Shown here piece after piece: positions 33,895 through 43,919 of a DNA stretch of 64,000 nucleotides. Positions within the stretch are counted from its first letter, which is position 1. Each line of letters starts with the position of its first letter. The notes below the pieces were generated by a model. That model made no database searches and was not told where the DNA came from. It saw nothing but the letters and a program-made list of their open reading frames with translations. The stretch is taken from the NCBI GenBank assembly GCA_012934845.2, contig WNNJ02000181.1:1-64000 (forward strand). The letters are read 5' to 3'. A program made the position numbers and the translations under genes. This DNA comes from Pomphorhynchus laevis. Lineage: Eukaryota; Acanthocephala; Palaeacanthocephala; Echinorhynchida; Pomphorhynchidae.

Positions 33895-34255
33895 TATAAA
33901 AATACATAAGTTGGCATAAAATAAAGAATATATTTTTGATTGAGAACAACGTCTAGATTCACAAAATAATAACTAGTAGATAAATAATAATAATTTATTT
34001 ATAAAACAAATTAGATTTAAATTCAAAAAAAATACATAAGTTGGCATAAAATAAAGAATCTACTTTTGATTGAGAACAACGTCTAGATTCGCAAAATAAT
34101 AACTAGTAAATAAATAATAATAATTTATTTATAAAACAAATTACATTTAAATTCATAAAAATACATAAGTTGCCATAAAATAAAGAATATATTTTTGATT
34201 GAGAACAACGTCTAGATTCACAAAATGATAATTAATAGATAAATGATAATTACAA
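33895..34255 (+). repeat. Tandem repeat, ~130-base unit, about 2.8 copies
   Basis: Units start aatacataagttggcataaa at 33901, 34031 and 34160 and share ttgattgagaacaacgtcta. Lies in a presumed intron of the - strand candidate gene. Confidence 0.85.
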
Positions 34256-34297
34256 AGTTTAATAATTTTAATTCTAAAATTTGAAAAAGAAATGTAC

Positions 34298-34365
34298 CTC
34301 CAACACAATTGCAACTATTATCCCAACAAAAACACTGACAACAGTGAATGCAGGACTGGAATGAC
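34298..34365 (-). CDS. Candidate transmembrane exon of the - strand gene
   Basis: Acceptor ctttag and donor gtacat enclose 68 bases. In phase 1 entry it reads HSSPAFTVVSVFVGIIVAIV then LE, a clean hydrophobic membrane span. The phase matches the preceding 36-base exon. Confidence 0.4.
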
Positions 34366-34758
34366 CTAAAGTATAGTAATGATCATTTTATTCTTGGTAA
34401 TGTCCGTATTATATATAACATTTAAAATATATAATAATAGTTTGTTGACCTAAATTCATATTAAATCATCAAAAAACAAGTCAATACTCTATTTTTTAAA
34501 TTATCATCAATAGCATAAATTTACTTGAAAATAATTACAAATAAATATTTTTACAAACGATATTACTGGTATTGAATCTGTATGAAAACCAGTTATTTAT
34601 TGTATAGTATGCACCATATTCAGGTATATAAGTTGTCATTGCATTCGAATTGGTAGTGCCTAAAAAACGTTTTAGTTGAATTAAGTGATGTGCATAATAA
34701 CAAAATAAATGTAGTTTCAATTTCATTATTATTCTAATACCGATTGAACGAATATTAC

Positions 34759-34794
34759 CATTTGACATTTCTTGCGCACTGTTTCTTCCAGGTC
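34759..34794 (-). CDS. Candidate 36-base symmetric exon of the - strand gene
   Basis: Acceptor tttgtag and donor gtaata enclose 36 bases, phase 1 in and phase 1 out (PGRNSAQEMSN plus a split glycine). Its end (tcaaatg|gta) is the same as the end of the signal-peptide exon. Confidence 0.35.
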
Positions 34795-35721
34795 CTACAA
34801 ATAAAGAGATTTGGTTTGCATGTTAAATATAGTATTGAAGAAAACATAAATTTGTTTAATTAAAGCGGTTTCATAAATATGCAGTGACTGATATTTTTAC
34901 TTTTAAAAAGTTCATCGTTAGTAATTGTCAACATGAGAATTATAAATGTTAAATATTGTATTAAAATTATTTTACTGATGATTTTCAATCGTTTTACTTG
35001 TGTATAGTGCGTCTTGTTTTAGTGGGTTTTGTTTTTAGATCTCTATATCAAGAGGAAAAGTTACAGTTTCAAAATTTATGTGCTCGCTGAATCATTGGAT
35101 ATTCAGCTATCCTTGACTAGTTAATTTTTAGAATTTTCGAAAAATTTCTATTTGAACATTTATTTTATTGATATGCAGTCTTCATGTTTTGCCCGATAAG
35201 AATTTTTGTTTCGTCACACCGACTGTATATCAATCACTACAGATTACTGAGCTTATGTAGCTTCTGTAGCAAACCGTTCATGTGCTTATGTAACAAACCG
35301 GTTCTTAGGCATTGAACGATTTTGTTATTTCACATTAATAATGATGATACAATTGAATACACATATATGCTATGTTCCTTTGCGTTTTATATTGATTTAT
35401 ATATTCATTTCTAAATGATAATTATATCAAGAATAAAACATTTTCTAATTATTCTCAACGTGATTGTCTCTTTGTAGTATTGACAATTTATGCAGATTAC
35501 CAAAATAATATTTAAGATTTTAGTATGCCTAATGGGAGACACACTATCCCCTAGAAACCTCGAGCTTATAGAACATGGATAAATTGTAATAAATATGAAT
35601 TTATTTATTGAATGTGGGTATTTATTGTATAAAAATCTATAATGTTTTGTAATGTTATATAATATTATAAAATATTCTAAATATATAAATGTTTCAAAAA
35701 CTGAACTTAAATAAACTATAC

Positions 35722-35776
35722 CATTTGAGAATAGTAGACACAAAGCAAAAGCAGGAATCAACATTGATATCTTCAT
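35722..35776 (-). CDS. Candidate signal-peptide exon of the - strand gene
   Basis: ATG at 35776; MKISMLIPAFALCLLFSN is a good secretory signal peptide and is followed by a donor (aatg|gtatag) in phase 1. The ORF reading on past the donor for another 100 codons is very AT-rich and probably intron. Further small exons could lie in 34795-35721. Confidence 0.4.
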
Positions 35777-36509
35777 TTATAAATTCTATAGACGCTTGAA
35801 AAATTTTCTCGTATAAATGTAATTTTAGTATTAAAATATGTATCTTGTTATGAAAAACAAGTCAGTAAGATTTTCAATTTAAGCAAAAATAGATCACTAT
35901 GAATAGTTTGGGTTTTCATTTCACTACATTAGACAAAGACATCACTATCATCTGACAATGTATATATATGTTGTCCTAATGTTTCGTCTGTTTAAACATT
36001 TTGTTTCGTCACGTCAATAAACATAGCAGTCACCTATATCTTAATATTCAGTTTTAATTAAATATTGAATCATGTGAATTGTATTTCCAATGAAAACATC
36101 ATGTATTAGTGGGTTTGAATCTACAAGTTTTACCAACATTACATTATTTGGAAATATCAACGTATAAAATTGCTACTAAACTGATTTGCAACGAACTCAA
36201 ACGAAATATGTATTCGACGACCAGAGAGTTTTAAATCTATAACGTATAAAGTTGCCGAAACTCAAAAAATAACTCAAATTCAATGCATTAAATTGTTGTT
36301 GAGAAAAAATAGTCATTGTTGAATATGTCATTGAAAAGTCTTGCAACAATATTTTGTCAGTATTTTATACTCTTTAAATAGTAACTTTAAATCAAATATT
36401 ACGTGGAAGTGGTTCTTAAGCATATATATACTTTAAGAAATCGTAAAGCGGTGATGAATTTAGCTTACCGAAAGCTAAATTATAATCATAATAATATTTT
36501 TAATCGTAT
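35777..36509. other. Intergenic gap, no feature seen
   Basis: AT-rich; nothing identified apart from the flank of the R140 copy. Confidence 0.4.
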
Positions 36510-36777
36510 AGGCCCGACGCGAAAGAAAAACGATAAGAGTAATAGATACCGTTTCGTCATCACAATGACTATTCAGTGTCAGATCCCCTCCACTGCTAGA
36601 TGCCGAGGTGGACTAGCAGACGGCAATAAACGAATCATGTGTATGAGGTACAAGAACACCGCTAGTAACCTCATAGAGTGCTATACCAGCACTACGGCTT
36701 TACCAAATAGGATCATTAACAAAAGCACTGGCAAATGCCGGCGCAGGTATGTTTATATAAGCTCACTTCTAATATAA
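36510..36777 (+). repeat. R140 repeat, copy 3, with a short Cys-containing reading frame
   Basis: Repeat core 36510-36647 (cgacgcgaaag..., ends tgtatgag). An ORF runs through it to 36777 and includes QCQIPSTARCRGGLADGNKR, IMCMRYKN, IECYTS and GKCRRR. The frame is not kept open in all other copies, so coding status is doubtful; no function proposed. Confidence 0.5.
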
Positions 36778-36821
36778 ATATATCTTAAATGATACCATTC
36801 CGCGTGAATTTTTGTAATCAG

Positions 36822-36961
36822 ATAAGCCGGACGCGAAATAAAAAATAAAACAGTAATAGATACCTTTTCGACATCACAATGACTCATCAGTTCCAGATCC
36901 CTTACACTGCTAGATGCACAGGAGGACTAGCAGACAGCAATAAACGAATCATGTGTATGAG
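36822..36961 (+). repeat. R140 repeat, copy 4
   Basis: Tandem neighbour of copy 3, about 85% similar; its end is joined directly to a LINE-B fragment at 36962. Confidence 0.7.
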
Positions 36962-37680
36962 GGGTGGATAAGGCGGATGTCGCGAAGAATAAAGTTAGAC
37001 AAGCGGACCTTGTAGCGGACGAAGGGTTTAAGGGAAAGGTGATCATCGAAAAGGAATCCTAAGAAAGTGAGATTGTTAACTACGAAGATGAATGATGAAG
37101 CAAAATATACAGGGGCGGAGATATGTTAGGTTGACGAAGGAGGATCCACATTATTTTGGACTTGTCTAGGTTTAGAACGAGACTAAGATTGGAGATACGA
37201 TTGTAGATATAAGAAAGACAGTTATAGGCAGAAATTGCGATATCGTGTATGCGTGAGGTTGGTGCGTGAGCATATATGAGGATGTCATCGGCGTATTCCA
37301 TGACGTTAAAGGAGTATAGTTTGATAAACGAAAAAGATCGCCAAGTATAAGAACGAAAAGCAGGGGTACTAGGGCTGAACCTTGTGGGACTCCGCAGAAA
37401 ATAGGGATGTAATGAGAAGATGATGAATTTGAACAGACTCGAAAAGAACGGACGGATCGATATGAGGCAAACCATGCTACGGCGAAGAAAGAAAAGCCGT
37501 AATCATAACGAAGGCGAGAAAGGAGGATGGAGTGGTCGACGATGTCGAAGGCGGAGGATAGGTCGAGGGAGATGATAACACTATATAGAGCCTTGTCTCG
37601 AAAAAGAGTAGGTCGTTGTAAACTTTCATGCAGGCGATTTATGTGGAGTGATTTAGAGCATTTTCAGTAAGACCGTCTAG
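36962..37680 (-). pseudogene. LINE-B RT fragment
   Basis: On the - strand: SVIISLDLSSAFDIVDHSIL (motif A), CGVPQGSALVPLLFVLILGD, MEYADDILIYAHAP (catalytic YADD) and LSLVLNLDKSKIMWILL. It supplies the YADD part missing from the window-edge copy. Truncated at both ends with at least one frame change. Confidence 0.8.
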
Positions 37681-37699
37681 CAAGGTTTGCTCATTCGAA

Positions 37700-38015
37700 A
37701 TGAACCTTCATAAACTAGTGTTTTTAAATAATCCGGCAATTTAATCCCGAGATTACCATAGCGCACTCATACTGGAGTGCTTCGTTCGACATCACTCCAG
37801 TATTGTTTGAGATTTTTAATCCCTGTAATTACAGGCGTTAGGTCATGTTCAACTACTTTGCGCAATCTTTCAAACATAGATGTGTTCACCGGACATGTTC
37901 GTTGAATGAAATTCCACTTGAATTTTAAGGATTGAACTAATGCTGAGTAAGAAATGTGTGGGTTTTCATGAGCGACATAGATAGAAACAAAGATCAATAA
38001 ACCGCAATTATTCAA
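37700..38015 (-). pseudogene. RT-X fragment
   Basis: SYSALVQSLKFKWNFIQRTC then FERLRKVVEHDLTPVITG matches the RT-X region after the catalytic site (family pattern Y.AF.HGL..RWTY..RT ... L...LTG). Confidence 0.5.
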
Positions 38016-38312
38016 ACATCAAAATAAAAAATTAAAACCGAAAGAATATTTATTAGATTTATGTGTAAATGTTGAGGAGACTCGCAGGATTTAATCGAAT
38101 ATAGAAATATTGCAATATAAGTTAATCCTAACGAATGAAATAAAGAAGATTAAATGTTATAAACCGTTTTCTGGAATACAGTACACCGTCAAAAATTCAG
38201 AACTTGGAAAACGGCATCATTCCGTCGAATCTCATCAACATCTTTTGACGTAGTCCAAGTTACTATTAGAACTAAATTAACATATAACGCTGACACCTTA
38301 AATGACAAAGAA

Positions 38313-38990
38313 ATGCTAAACAAATGTCTGATTTTAGATTGTATTAATACATCGGTAGGCGTCGATATCTCTTACAGTGACATATTAGACGCATTTTCTT
38401 TTAATTCGAAATTTTTAATCAATGGAATGTCATATCCTCCTGCTGCAATAAAACTTCTAAGCTTAAAGAATAAAATCAGAATAGCTAAGCATCTAGTAAA
38501 TTGCTCACTGTCAAAGTATCTAAGCATTGGATGTGGCAAAATGATAATTTTACCGAAAAATAAATTTTTCAATAATATAAAAGATATTCGTCCAATCACA
38601 ATGTGTACCCCTAGTAACAGCAGTTAAAAGAGCTTTGGCAATAAAACTCTATGAAATTTATGAACGCAACAATCTTATTAACATTAACATCTTCGGTTTT
38701 AGCAAAAGAAAAAGCACAATTGGTGCATTACGAGATTTACAAATGTTTATTAATAAATATAATTGTCCTTGGATACTATATTCTCAAGATATTTCAGCAG
38801 CTTATATTAATATATCTTAAAAATATTTTAAAACATTGATAAGAAGAAAAGTTTCAAGTAACATAATTAAGAGAATATGTGCTCGTCTCAAAGCCAGATA
38901 TTTTTATATTGATGAATAAAAGATAAAAAATATTATCTCACGCATGGTGTGCAGCAAGGATCTCTATTAAGTACGATACTTTATGTAATT
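38313..38990 (+). pseudogene. RT fragment of another LINE (LINE-E)
   Basis: Pieces in order: NCSLSKYLSIGCGKMIILPK then IKDIRPITM, GFSKRKSTIGALRDLQMFIN, PWILYSQDISAAYINIS (motif A-like) and HGVQQGSLLSTILYV (motif B-like). Frames change between pieces. Family not identified. Confidence 0.5.
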
Positions 38991-39004
38991 ACTACAAGAC
39001 ACAT

Positions 39005-39300
39005 CTTAAGCAAGATATGTGATCAGAAAATAGTAAAATATATAAATCAACACAATAAATTTAAAATCATTAGCGAAGAATTTTTATGAATGGATAATAA
39101 ATAATATACTTTGTATTAGAATAAGATACCATATAATCAAATTTAATCAGAGGAAATACGCCGTTAACACGTATTTGGACCCGCTGCTATGCTGGGTAGA
39201 GGAGTTAGGGGCCGAAACCTGATAGCATAGCAGTTCCTCATGATGACCTCTAATTCTTATTCTGATACAACGTCTGTTATTTATTAGTCAATTCATAAAA
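39005..39300 (+). mobile_element. Naiad-type element 3' end and pseudo-LTR (copy A)
   Basis: The RT ORF end (KIVKYINQHN) passes at about 39090 into the terminal block ggataataaataatatac ... gtctgttatttattagtcaattc. The block holds two interleaved inverted repeats: CTGCTATGCT 39184-39193 with AGCATAGCAG 39224-39233, and GGACCC 39177-39182 opposite GGGGCC 39208-39213 (one mismatch in this copy). Confidence 0.8.
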
Positions 39301-39419
39301 ATGACGTTTATTTTAAATTTCAATTTTTTATTTTAACTGAAACTATGTATTATTCGTTACGACTTTCCTATTATTCTTTCTTATTTTCAAGCAAGTTCGA
39401 TGAATTATTAATTCTTAAA

Positions 39420-39690
39420 AAAGGGAGAAGTTTGTATCCCAAGGTGTTTACACTTTAAAATGTAAACTGCTTCACGTGATCACGTTTAAGAGACCAGGTA
39501 ATGGCCAATAGCCAGGTCGCGTAGCGCGTGGAGTGAAGGTGGTAGATCTTTATAGATCTTGACCAGCCTGCAACCGCCTTAAGGAGGGCAGCCCCTGTCA
39601 GATGCTGCTGGATGGCCCGTTGTAAGTTTAGTCTGAGTAAACTGAACTTGGTGGCGACGCCGAAAAAGCAACGTTAAAAATTATGACTTA
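39420..39690 (+). promoter_or_regulatory. GC-richer leader in front of the Naiad endonuclease ORF
   Basis: About 270 bases near 50% GC in a background near 25%. Contains small inverted repeats (agatcttta tagatct, cacgtgatcacg). Position suggests the 5' UTR or internal promoter of the element; that is inference. Not an rRNA or tRNA as far as I can see. Confidence 0.35.
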
Positions 39691-39698
39691 AAAGTTAC

Positions 39699-40109
39699 AT
39701 GTACTCAACCAGATTGGAAAAATACGTAAGTACTCATGATTTTAATTTTAGATCATTTAAATGTAACAGAAAAAATTGTATAGTTTGTGATGTTATAAAT
39801 AATAATAATTGTATCGTAAGTAATACGACAAACAAATGTTTTTCATTAAATATTAATAATAATTGTAACTGCAATACCGCAGGTGTAGTGTATCTAATAC
39901 AATGTACATGTGGATTGCAATATATAGGAAAAACATATCAAATGTTAAAAACTAGGTTTAGGCAACACATATATAATATACAGCATAATAGTCAAACTAT
40001 ATTTCATAAACATATGAGATTAATAGGACATGATATAGGATATTGTAAATTATTTATTTTTGAACATATTGTTGAAGAAAATAAGTCAATATTAAATCAA
40101 AACTATTAG
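39699..40109 (+). CDS. Naiad-type Penelope-like element, GIY-YIG endonuclease
   Basis: 136 codons. A Cys cluster (FKCNRKNCIVC, residues 20-30; CNC 56-58) precedes the GIY-YIG core: GVVYLIQC (62-69), GLQYIGKT (72-79), LKTRFRQH (83-90) with the catalytic Arg, and a later FEHIVEE carrying the likely catalytic Glu. Here the nuclease lies upstream of the RT, the permuted order known for the Naiad clade, instead of at the C-terminus as in canonical Penelope elements. The ORF closes at 40109; the RT part continues in a different frame right after (WIKTLNSMYPLGLNDVV). Confidence 0.85.
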   Translation: MYSTRLEKYVSTHDFNFRSFKCNRKNCIVCDVINNNNCIVSNTTNKCFSLNINNNCNCNTAGVVYLIQCTCGLQYIGKTYQMLKTRFRQHIYNIQHNSQTIFHKHMRLIGHDIGYCKLFIFEHIVEENKSILNQNY

Positions 40110-40600
40110 AAAAAGAAGACTTTTGGATTAAAACGCTTAATTCCATGTACCCATTAGGATTGAATGACGTGGTACAAGGAATTGGTAGAAGTAGTAAAGT
40201 AAATAATAAACAACTATATTATAATAATCCGGTTAAACGCAAGCCAAGATGTCATCCCATAAAAGGAATAAGAAAAACAAACTAAAAAATATTAAAAAAG
40301 ATAAGTATATAAATGAACAATTAGAAACATTAAAACAACTATTAAGAGATAATAAACTAAAAGATCTTTATGTAAATATAAGAAGTTTTTCTAAAAATAT
40401 CATTTGTTCAATAAATCAAAGATTAATTAACGAATATGATAGGCTAAGTTGTATAATAGACAGTTATTGTAATACAAAATACTATAATCGTACAATAAAT
40501 GTTAATAATAACAATAGAAAATATACATTTACCATAAACTTCATTAATAAATGTATAGATAACATAACTATAGCCGGACTTTTAAATAAAATCAGCTAAC
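40110..40600 (+). pseudogene. Naiad-type element, start of RT region, 3' truncated
   Basis: Continues from the endonuclease: EKEDFWIKTLN, MYPLGLNDVVQGIG, then KYINEQLETLKQLLRDNKLK and YDRLSCIIDSYCNTKYYNRT. It breaks off near 40600 where the complete - strand copy goes on with GLLNNSKSKEI. Near-identical to 42790-43250 (-), so the two form an inverted pair. Confidence 0.8.
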
Positions 40601-40754
40601 TGAGTCTACGTATTGTTATATAATTATAAAATAAACAAAACAATAATGCTAAATCAAAATTTAATAATTAAATAATAAAATTAATAATTGTTTTTAGATT
40701 TTCTATAATTTAAATCAAGTTAAAAAATAAAATAAAAAAAAAATTTAAAATAAA

Positions 40755-40965
40755 CGTAATTTTTATGAATTGACTAATAAATAACAGACGTTGTATCAGA
40801 ATAAGAATTAGAGGTCATCAGGAGGAACTGCTATGCTATCAGGTTTCGGCCCCTAACTCCTCTACCCAACATAGCAGCGGGGCCAAATACATGCTAATGA
40901 TGTATTTCCTCTGAAATAACTATCTAGTATCTTATTCTAATACAAAGTATATTATTTATTATCCA
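40755..40965 (-). mobile_element. Naiad pseudo-LTR (copy B)
   Basis: Best preserved pseudo-LTR. Read on the - strand it has GGCCCC / GGGGCC (perfect) interleaved with CTGCTATGTT / AGCATAGCAG (one G-U). It overlaps the stop of the RT ORF at 40952, so the end of the coding region lies inside the repeat. Confidence 0.8.
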
Positions 40966-43219
40966 TCCATAAAAATTTGCCACTTAAGAGTTTAAATTTA
41001 TTCTTTATATTATTGTGTTGATTTATATATTTTACTATTTTCTGCTTGATGTTATTTTTATAGTAACCTAGTTTAAAATATGTATCTATTAAATTATTTA
41101 AATGATTTTGAAGAAAGCCAATATCATTACATATTGTTGCAATTCTTAAAATTTCATTATTTAATGTATTATATTTTATATTATATGGTATGCATGAATG
41201 CTCATGCAAAAATATGTTTCTTGTAAATTTAAATATGTCATCTTTACGATATAAATTAATAGTAGTTTTAGTTAATGTTAATTTAATGTTCATATCTAGA
41301 TATACACCTTCTTTATCATTAATATTGGTTTTGTTAAGAATAAGGCTTTCTGGATAAATGTGCTCACTAATTGAATAAAAATTATTAGAATTAAATACAC
41401 ATATATCATCAATGTATCGAAACATATATTTCATATATTTATATTGTTTAGATTTAGTTTTTACACAGTTATGAACAAATTCATATTCTATAAAGCTTAA
41501 AAACAAGTCAGCTATAATTGGGCTACTATTACCACCCATTGGAACACCTTTTACTTGTCTAAATATAGATGTCCCTACTTTTAAATAATTTTGATTTATC
41601 AAAATATTTAAGGATTCTATTAATTCAATTTTATCCATATATTTATATTTATTTGATGGTTTAATTTTTGTTAGATAGGCGTTATAATTATTATAACATA
41701 TATATGTATATCTTTTTCCGAATATAAGGTTAATTAATTTTACTAACGCTTCTTTAATATCTACTAAATCTAGATTTGTATAAAGCGTACTAAAATCGTA
41801 TGTATTTATATTTTGAAAATTTATTCCTTTTGTCTGTTCTAAAAATTCTTTTGTAGAATTAATACTGAAATAGTGTTTTATACCAGTATTAATTTCGATT
41901 ACCTTGCAATATTTTTTAAAATGTGCTTTAATTACTTTAAGTATTTTATTCATATAGACAGAAAGTGGTTTTAATGTACATTTAAACGCACTACATATGA
42001 ACCTAGGTTTTATTGGATTTTTATGTAATTTTGGATTCCAATATAATATAGGTATAGTTTTATTATCTAATTCAACCTTTATACCCTTTTTATCCATTAT
42101 AGAACAGTGACTTGTAATAATTGTTTCTAAACTCAACTCACTACGTTCATATGTTGGATTTACATTTAAATCATTAGAATTAACCTCTTTCATTAGTATA
42201 TCATAATAAAGCTTTTTGCATATGAAGACAAAGTTATTACTAGCTTTATCAATAGTTGTTATTATATAGTTATCCTTTAATTTAGTAAGTTCTTTATACA
42301 TATCTTTATTAATTTTATCTTTCCTTTTATAATTGTTTGTTATTTTCATTTTATTTTTAATTTTATCAAATATATAATCTTTCCAAATGTTAATCTTAGA
42401 TATATTCGAGCTTTCACTATTAATCAGCTTACTAAAGTAATCATTTAAGTTATTATATAACGAATTGTAAATTTTATTTTTGTCGTTGTTATTATTTAAT
42501 CTATATTTATACCCTTTTGATAGCAGCTTTCTTAATTCACAATTTTCAATTAATTCTAGATTATGGGTACATATATGTTCATTTATTTTATCAAAACTAA
42601 GACTTTTACAATTGCATTCTGTTTCCATTATGTTTCTAATATTATCGTTACATATTGATTTTAATTCTTTATTATAATTACAAATTTTTCGTCCTAATGG
42701 TGGTAGGAGTTTATACCTTATTTTAGGAATATATTTACTTAAATCTGACCCTATTATTTCTTTACTTTTAGAATTATTTAAAAGTCCGGCTATATTTATG
42801 TTATCTATACATTTATTAATGAAGTTTATGGTTAATGTATATTTTCTATTGTTATTATTAACATTTATTGTACGATTATAGTATTTTGTATTACAATAAC
42901 TGTCTATTATACAACTTAGCCTATCATATTCGTTAATTAATCTTTGATTTATTGAACAAATGATATTTTTAGAAAAACTTCTTATATTTACATAAAGATC
43001 TTTTAGCTTATTATCACTTAAAAGTTGTTTTAATATTTCTAATTGTTCATTTATATACATATCTTTTTTAATATTTTTAACTCTATTTTTCCTATTTCTT
43101 TTATCACCATGACTTCTTGGTTTGCGTTTAACCGGATTATTATAATATAGTTGTTTATTATGTATTATACTACTTCTGCCAATTCCTTGTACCACGTCAT
43201 TCAATCCTAATGGGTACAT
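40952..43219 (-). CDS. Naiad-type Penelope-like element, reverse transcriptase
   Basis: An unbroken 755-codon frame. Penelope-type RTs are related to telomerase RTs and copy the element RNA at the target. Visible in order: a basic linker (residues 30-50), the CxC motif (METECNCKSL, near residue 205) typical of the permuted clade, IPILYWNPKLHKNPIKPRFI (RT fingers), NTYDFSTLYTNLDLVDI (motif A with Asp), VKGVPMGGNSSPIIADL (motif B), MFRYIDDICVF (motif C, YIDD), and a thumb ending KLLSGKFLWMDNK. Strong A/T codon bias (Asn, Lys, Ile rich). The endonuclease lies just upstream at 43255-43556 in another frame. The start given is the first Met; the homologous protein begins a few residues earlier. Confidence 0.9.
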   Translation of the reverse strand: MYPLGLNDVVQGIGRSSIIHNKQLYYNNPVKRKPRSHGDKRNRKNRVKNIKKDMYINEQLEILKQLLSDNKLKDLYVNIRSFSKNIICSINQRLINEYDRLSCIIDSYCNTKYYNRTINVNNNNRKYTLTINFINKCIDNINIAGLLNNSKSKEIIGSDLSKYIPKIRYKLLPPLGRKICNYNKELKSICNDNIRNIMETECNCKSLSFDKINEHICTHNLELIENCELRKLLSKGYKYRLNNNNDKNKIYNSLYNNLNDYFSKLINSESSNISKINIWKDYIFDKIKNKMKITNNYKRKDKINKDMYKELTKLKDNYIITTIDKASNNFVFICKKLYYDILMKEVNSNDLNVNPTYERSELSLETIITSHCSIMDKKGIKVELDNKTIPILYWNPKLHKNPIKPRFICSAFKCTLKPLSVYMNKILKVIKAHFKKYCKVIEINTGIKHYFSINSTKEFLEQTKGINFQNINTYDFSTLYTNLDLVDIKEALVKLINLIFGKRYTYICYNNYNAYLTKIKPSNKYKYMDKIELIESLNILINQNYLKVGTSIFRQVKGVPMGGNSSPIIADLFLSFIEYEFVHNCVKTKSKQYKYMKYMFRYIDDICVFNSNNFYSISEHIYPESLILNKTNINDKEGVYLDMNIKLTLTKTTINLYRKDDIFKFTRNIFLHEHSCIPYNIKYNTLNNEILRIATICNDIGFLQNHLNNLIDTYFKLGYYKNNIKQKIVKYINQHNNIKNKFKLLSGKFLWMDNK

Positions 43220-43254
43220 GGAATTAAGCGTTTTAATCCAAAAGTCTTCTTTTT

Positions 43255-43556
43255 CTAATAGTTTTGATTTAATATTGACTTATTTTCTTCAACAATATGT
43301 TCAAAAATAAATAATTTACAATATCCTATATCATGTCCTATTAATCTCATATGTTTATGAAATATAGTTTGACTATTATGCTGTATATTATATATGTGTT
43401 GCCTAAACCTAGTTTTTAACATTTGATATGTTTTTCCTATATATTGCAATCCACATGTACATTGTATAAGATACACTACACCTGCGGTATTGCAGTTACA
43501 ATTATTATTAATATTTAATGAAAAACATTTGTTTGTCGTATTACTTACGATACAAT
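43255..43556 (-). pseudogene. Naiad-type element, endonuclease part of the - strand copy, 5' truncated
   Basis: Same GIY-YIG sequence as 39699-40109 (YLIQCTCGLQYIGKT, LKTRFRQH) and the same closing residues SILNQNY. The copy begins at about 43556, in the middle of the Cys-rich N-terminus, where it meets a + strand fragment head to head. Confidence 0.85.
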
Positions 43557-43557
43557 T

Positions 43558-43919
43558 CTAAAATAATTCTAAAAGTAAAGAAATAATAAGGTCAGATTTA
43601 AGTAAATATATTCCTAAAATAAGGTATAAGTTGTTACCGCCATTAGGACGAAAAATGTGTAATTATAATAAAGAATTGAAATTTATATGTAACGATAATA
43701 TTAGAAACATCATAGAAACTTAATGCGATTGCAAAAGTCTTAATTTTGAAAAAATAAATGAACATATATACACTCATATGCACTCAATATGGGAGGTAAT
43801 AGTAGCCCAATTATAGCTGACTTATTTTTAAGCTTTATAGAATATGAATTTGTTCATAACTGTGTAAAAAATAAATATAAACTATATAAATATATGTTTG
43901 GATATATTAAATAATAGAA
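43558..43919 (+). pseudogene. Naiad-type element, third copy, 5' piece with internal deletion
   Basis: SDLSKYIPKIRYKLLPPLGR, NDNIRNII and then, after a deletion, MGGNSSPIIADLFLSFIEYE and FVHNCVKNK. It continues at 47880 beyond the inserted LTR fossil. Confidence 0.75.

Noticed and set aside
36403-36777. Small cysteine-rich secreted protein gene
   Set aside because: No signal peptide in frame, and related copies do not keep the frame, so kept only as a repeat with an open question.
39177-39233. HDV-like ribozyme in the pseudo-LTR
   Set aside because: The crossing stems resemble P1/P2, but I see no P3 hairpin between them and the joining segment is too short for P4.
39420-39690. rRNA or tRNA gene
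   Set aside because: GC-rich but no cloverleaf or conserved rRNA string could be recognised.
39699-40109. GIY-YIG ORF as a host repair nuclease
   Set aside because: A second near-identical copy next to an RT and the pseudo-LTRs shows that it belongs to the mobile element.
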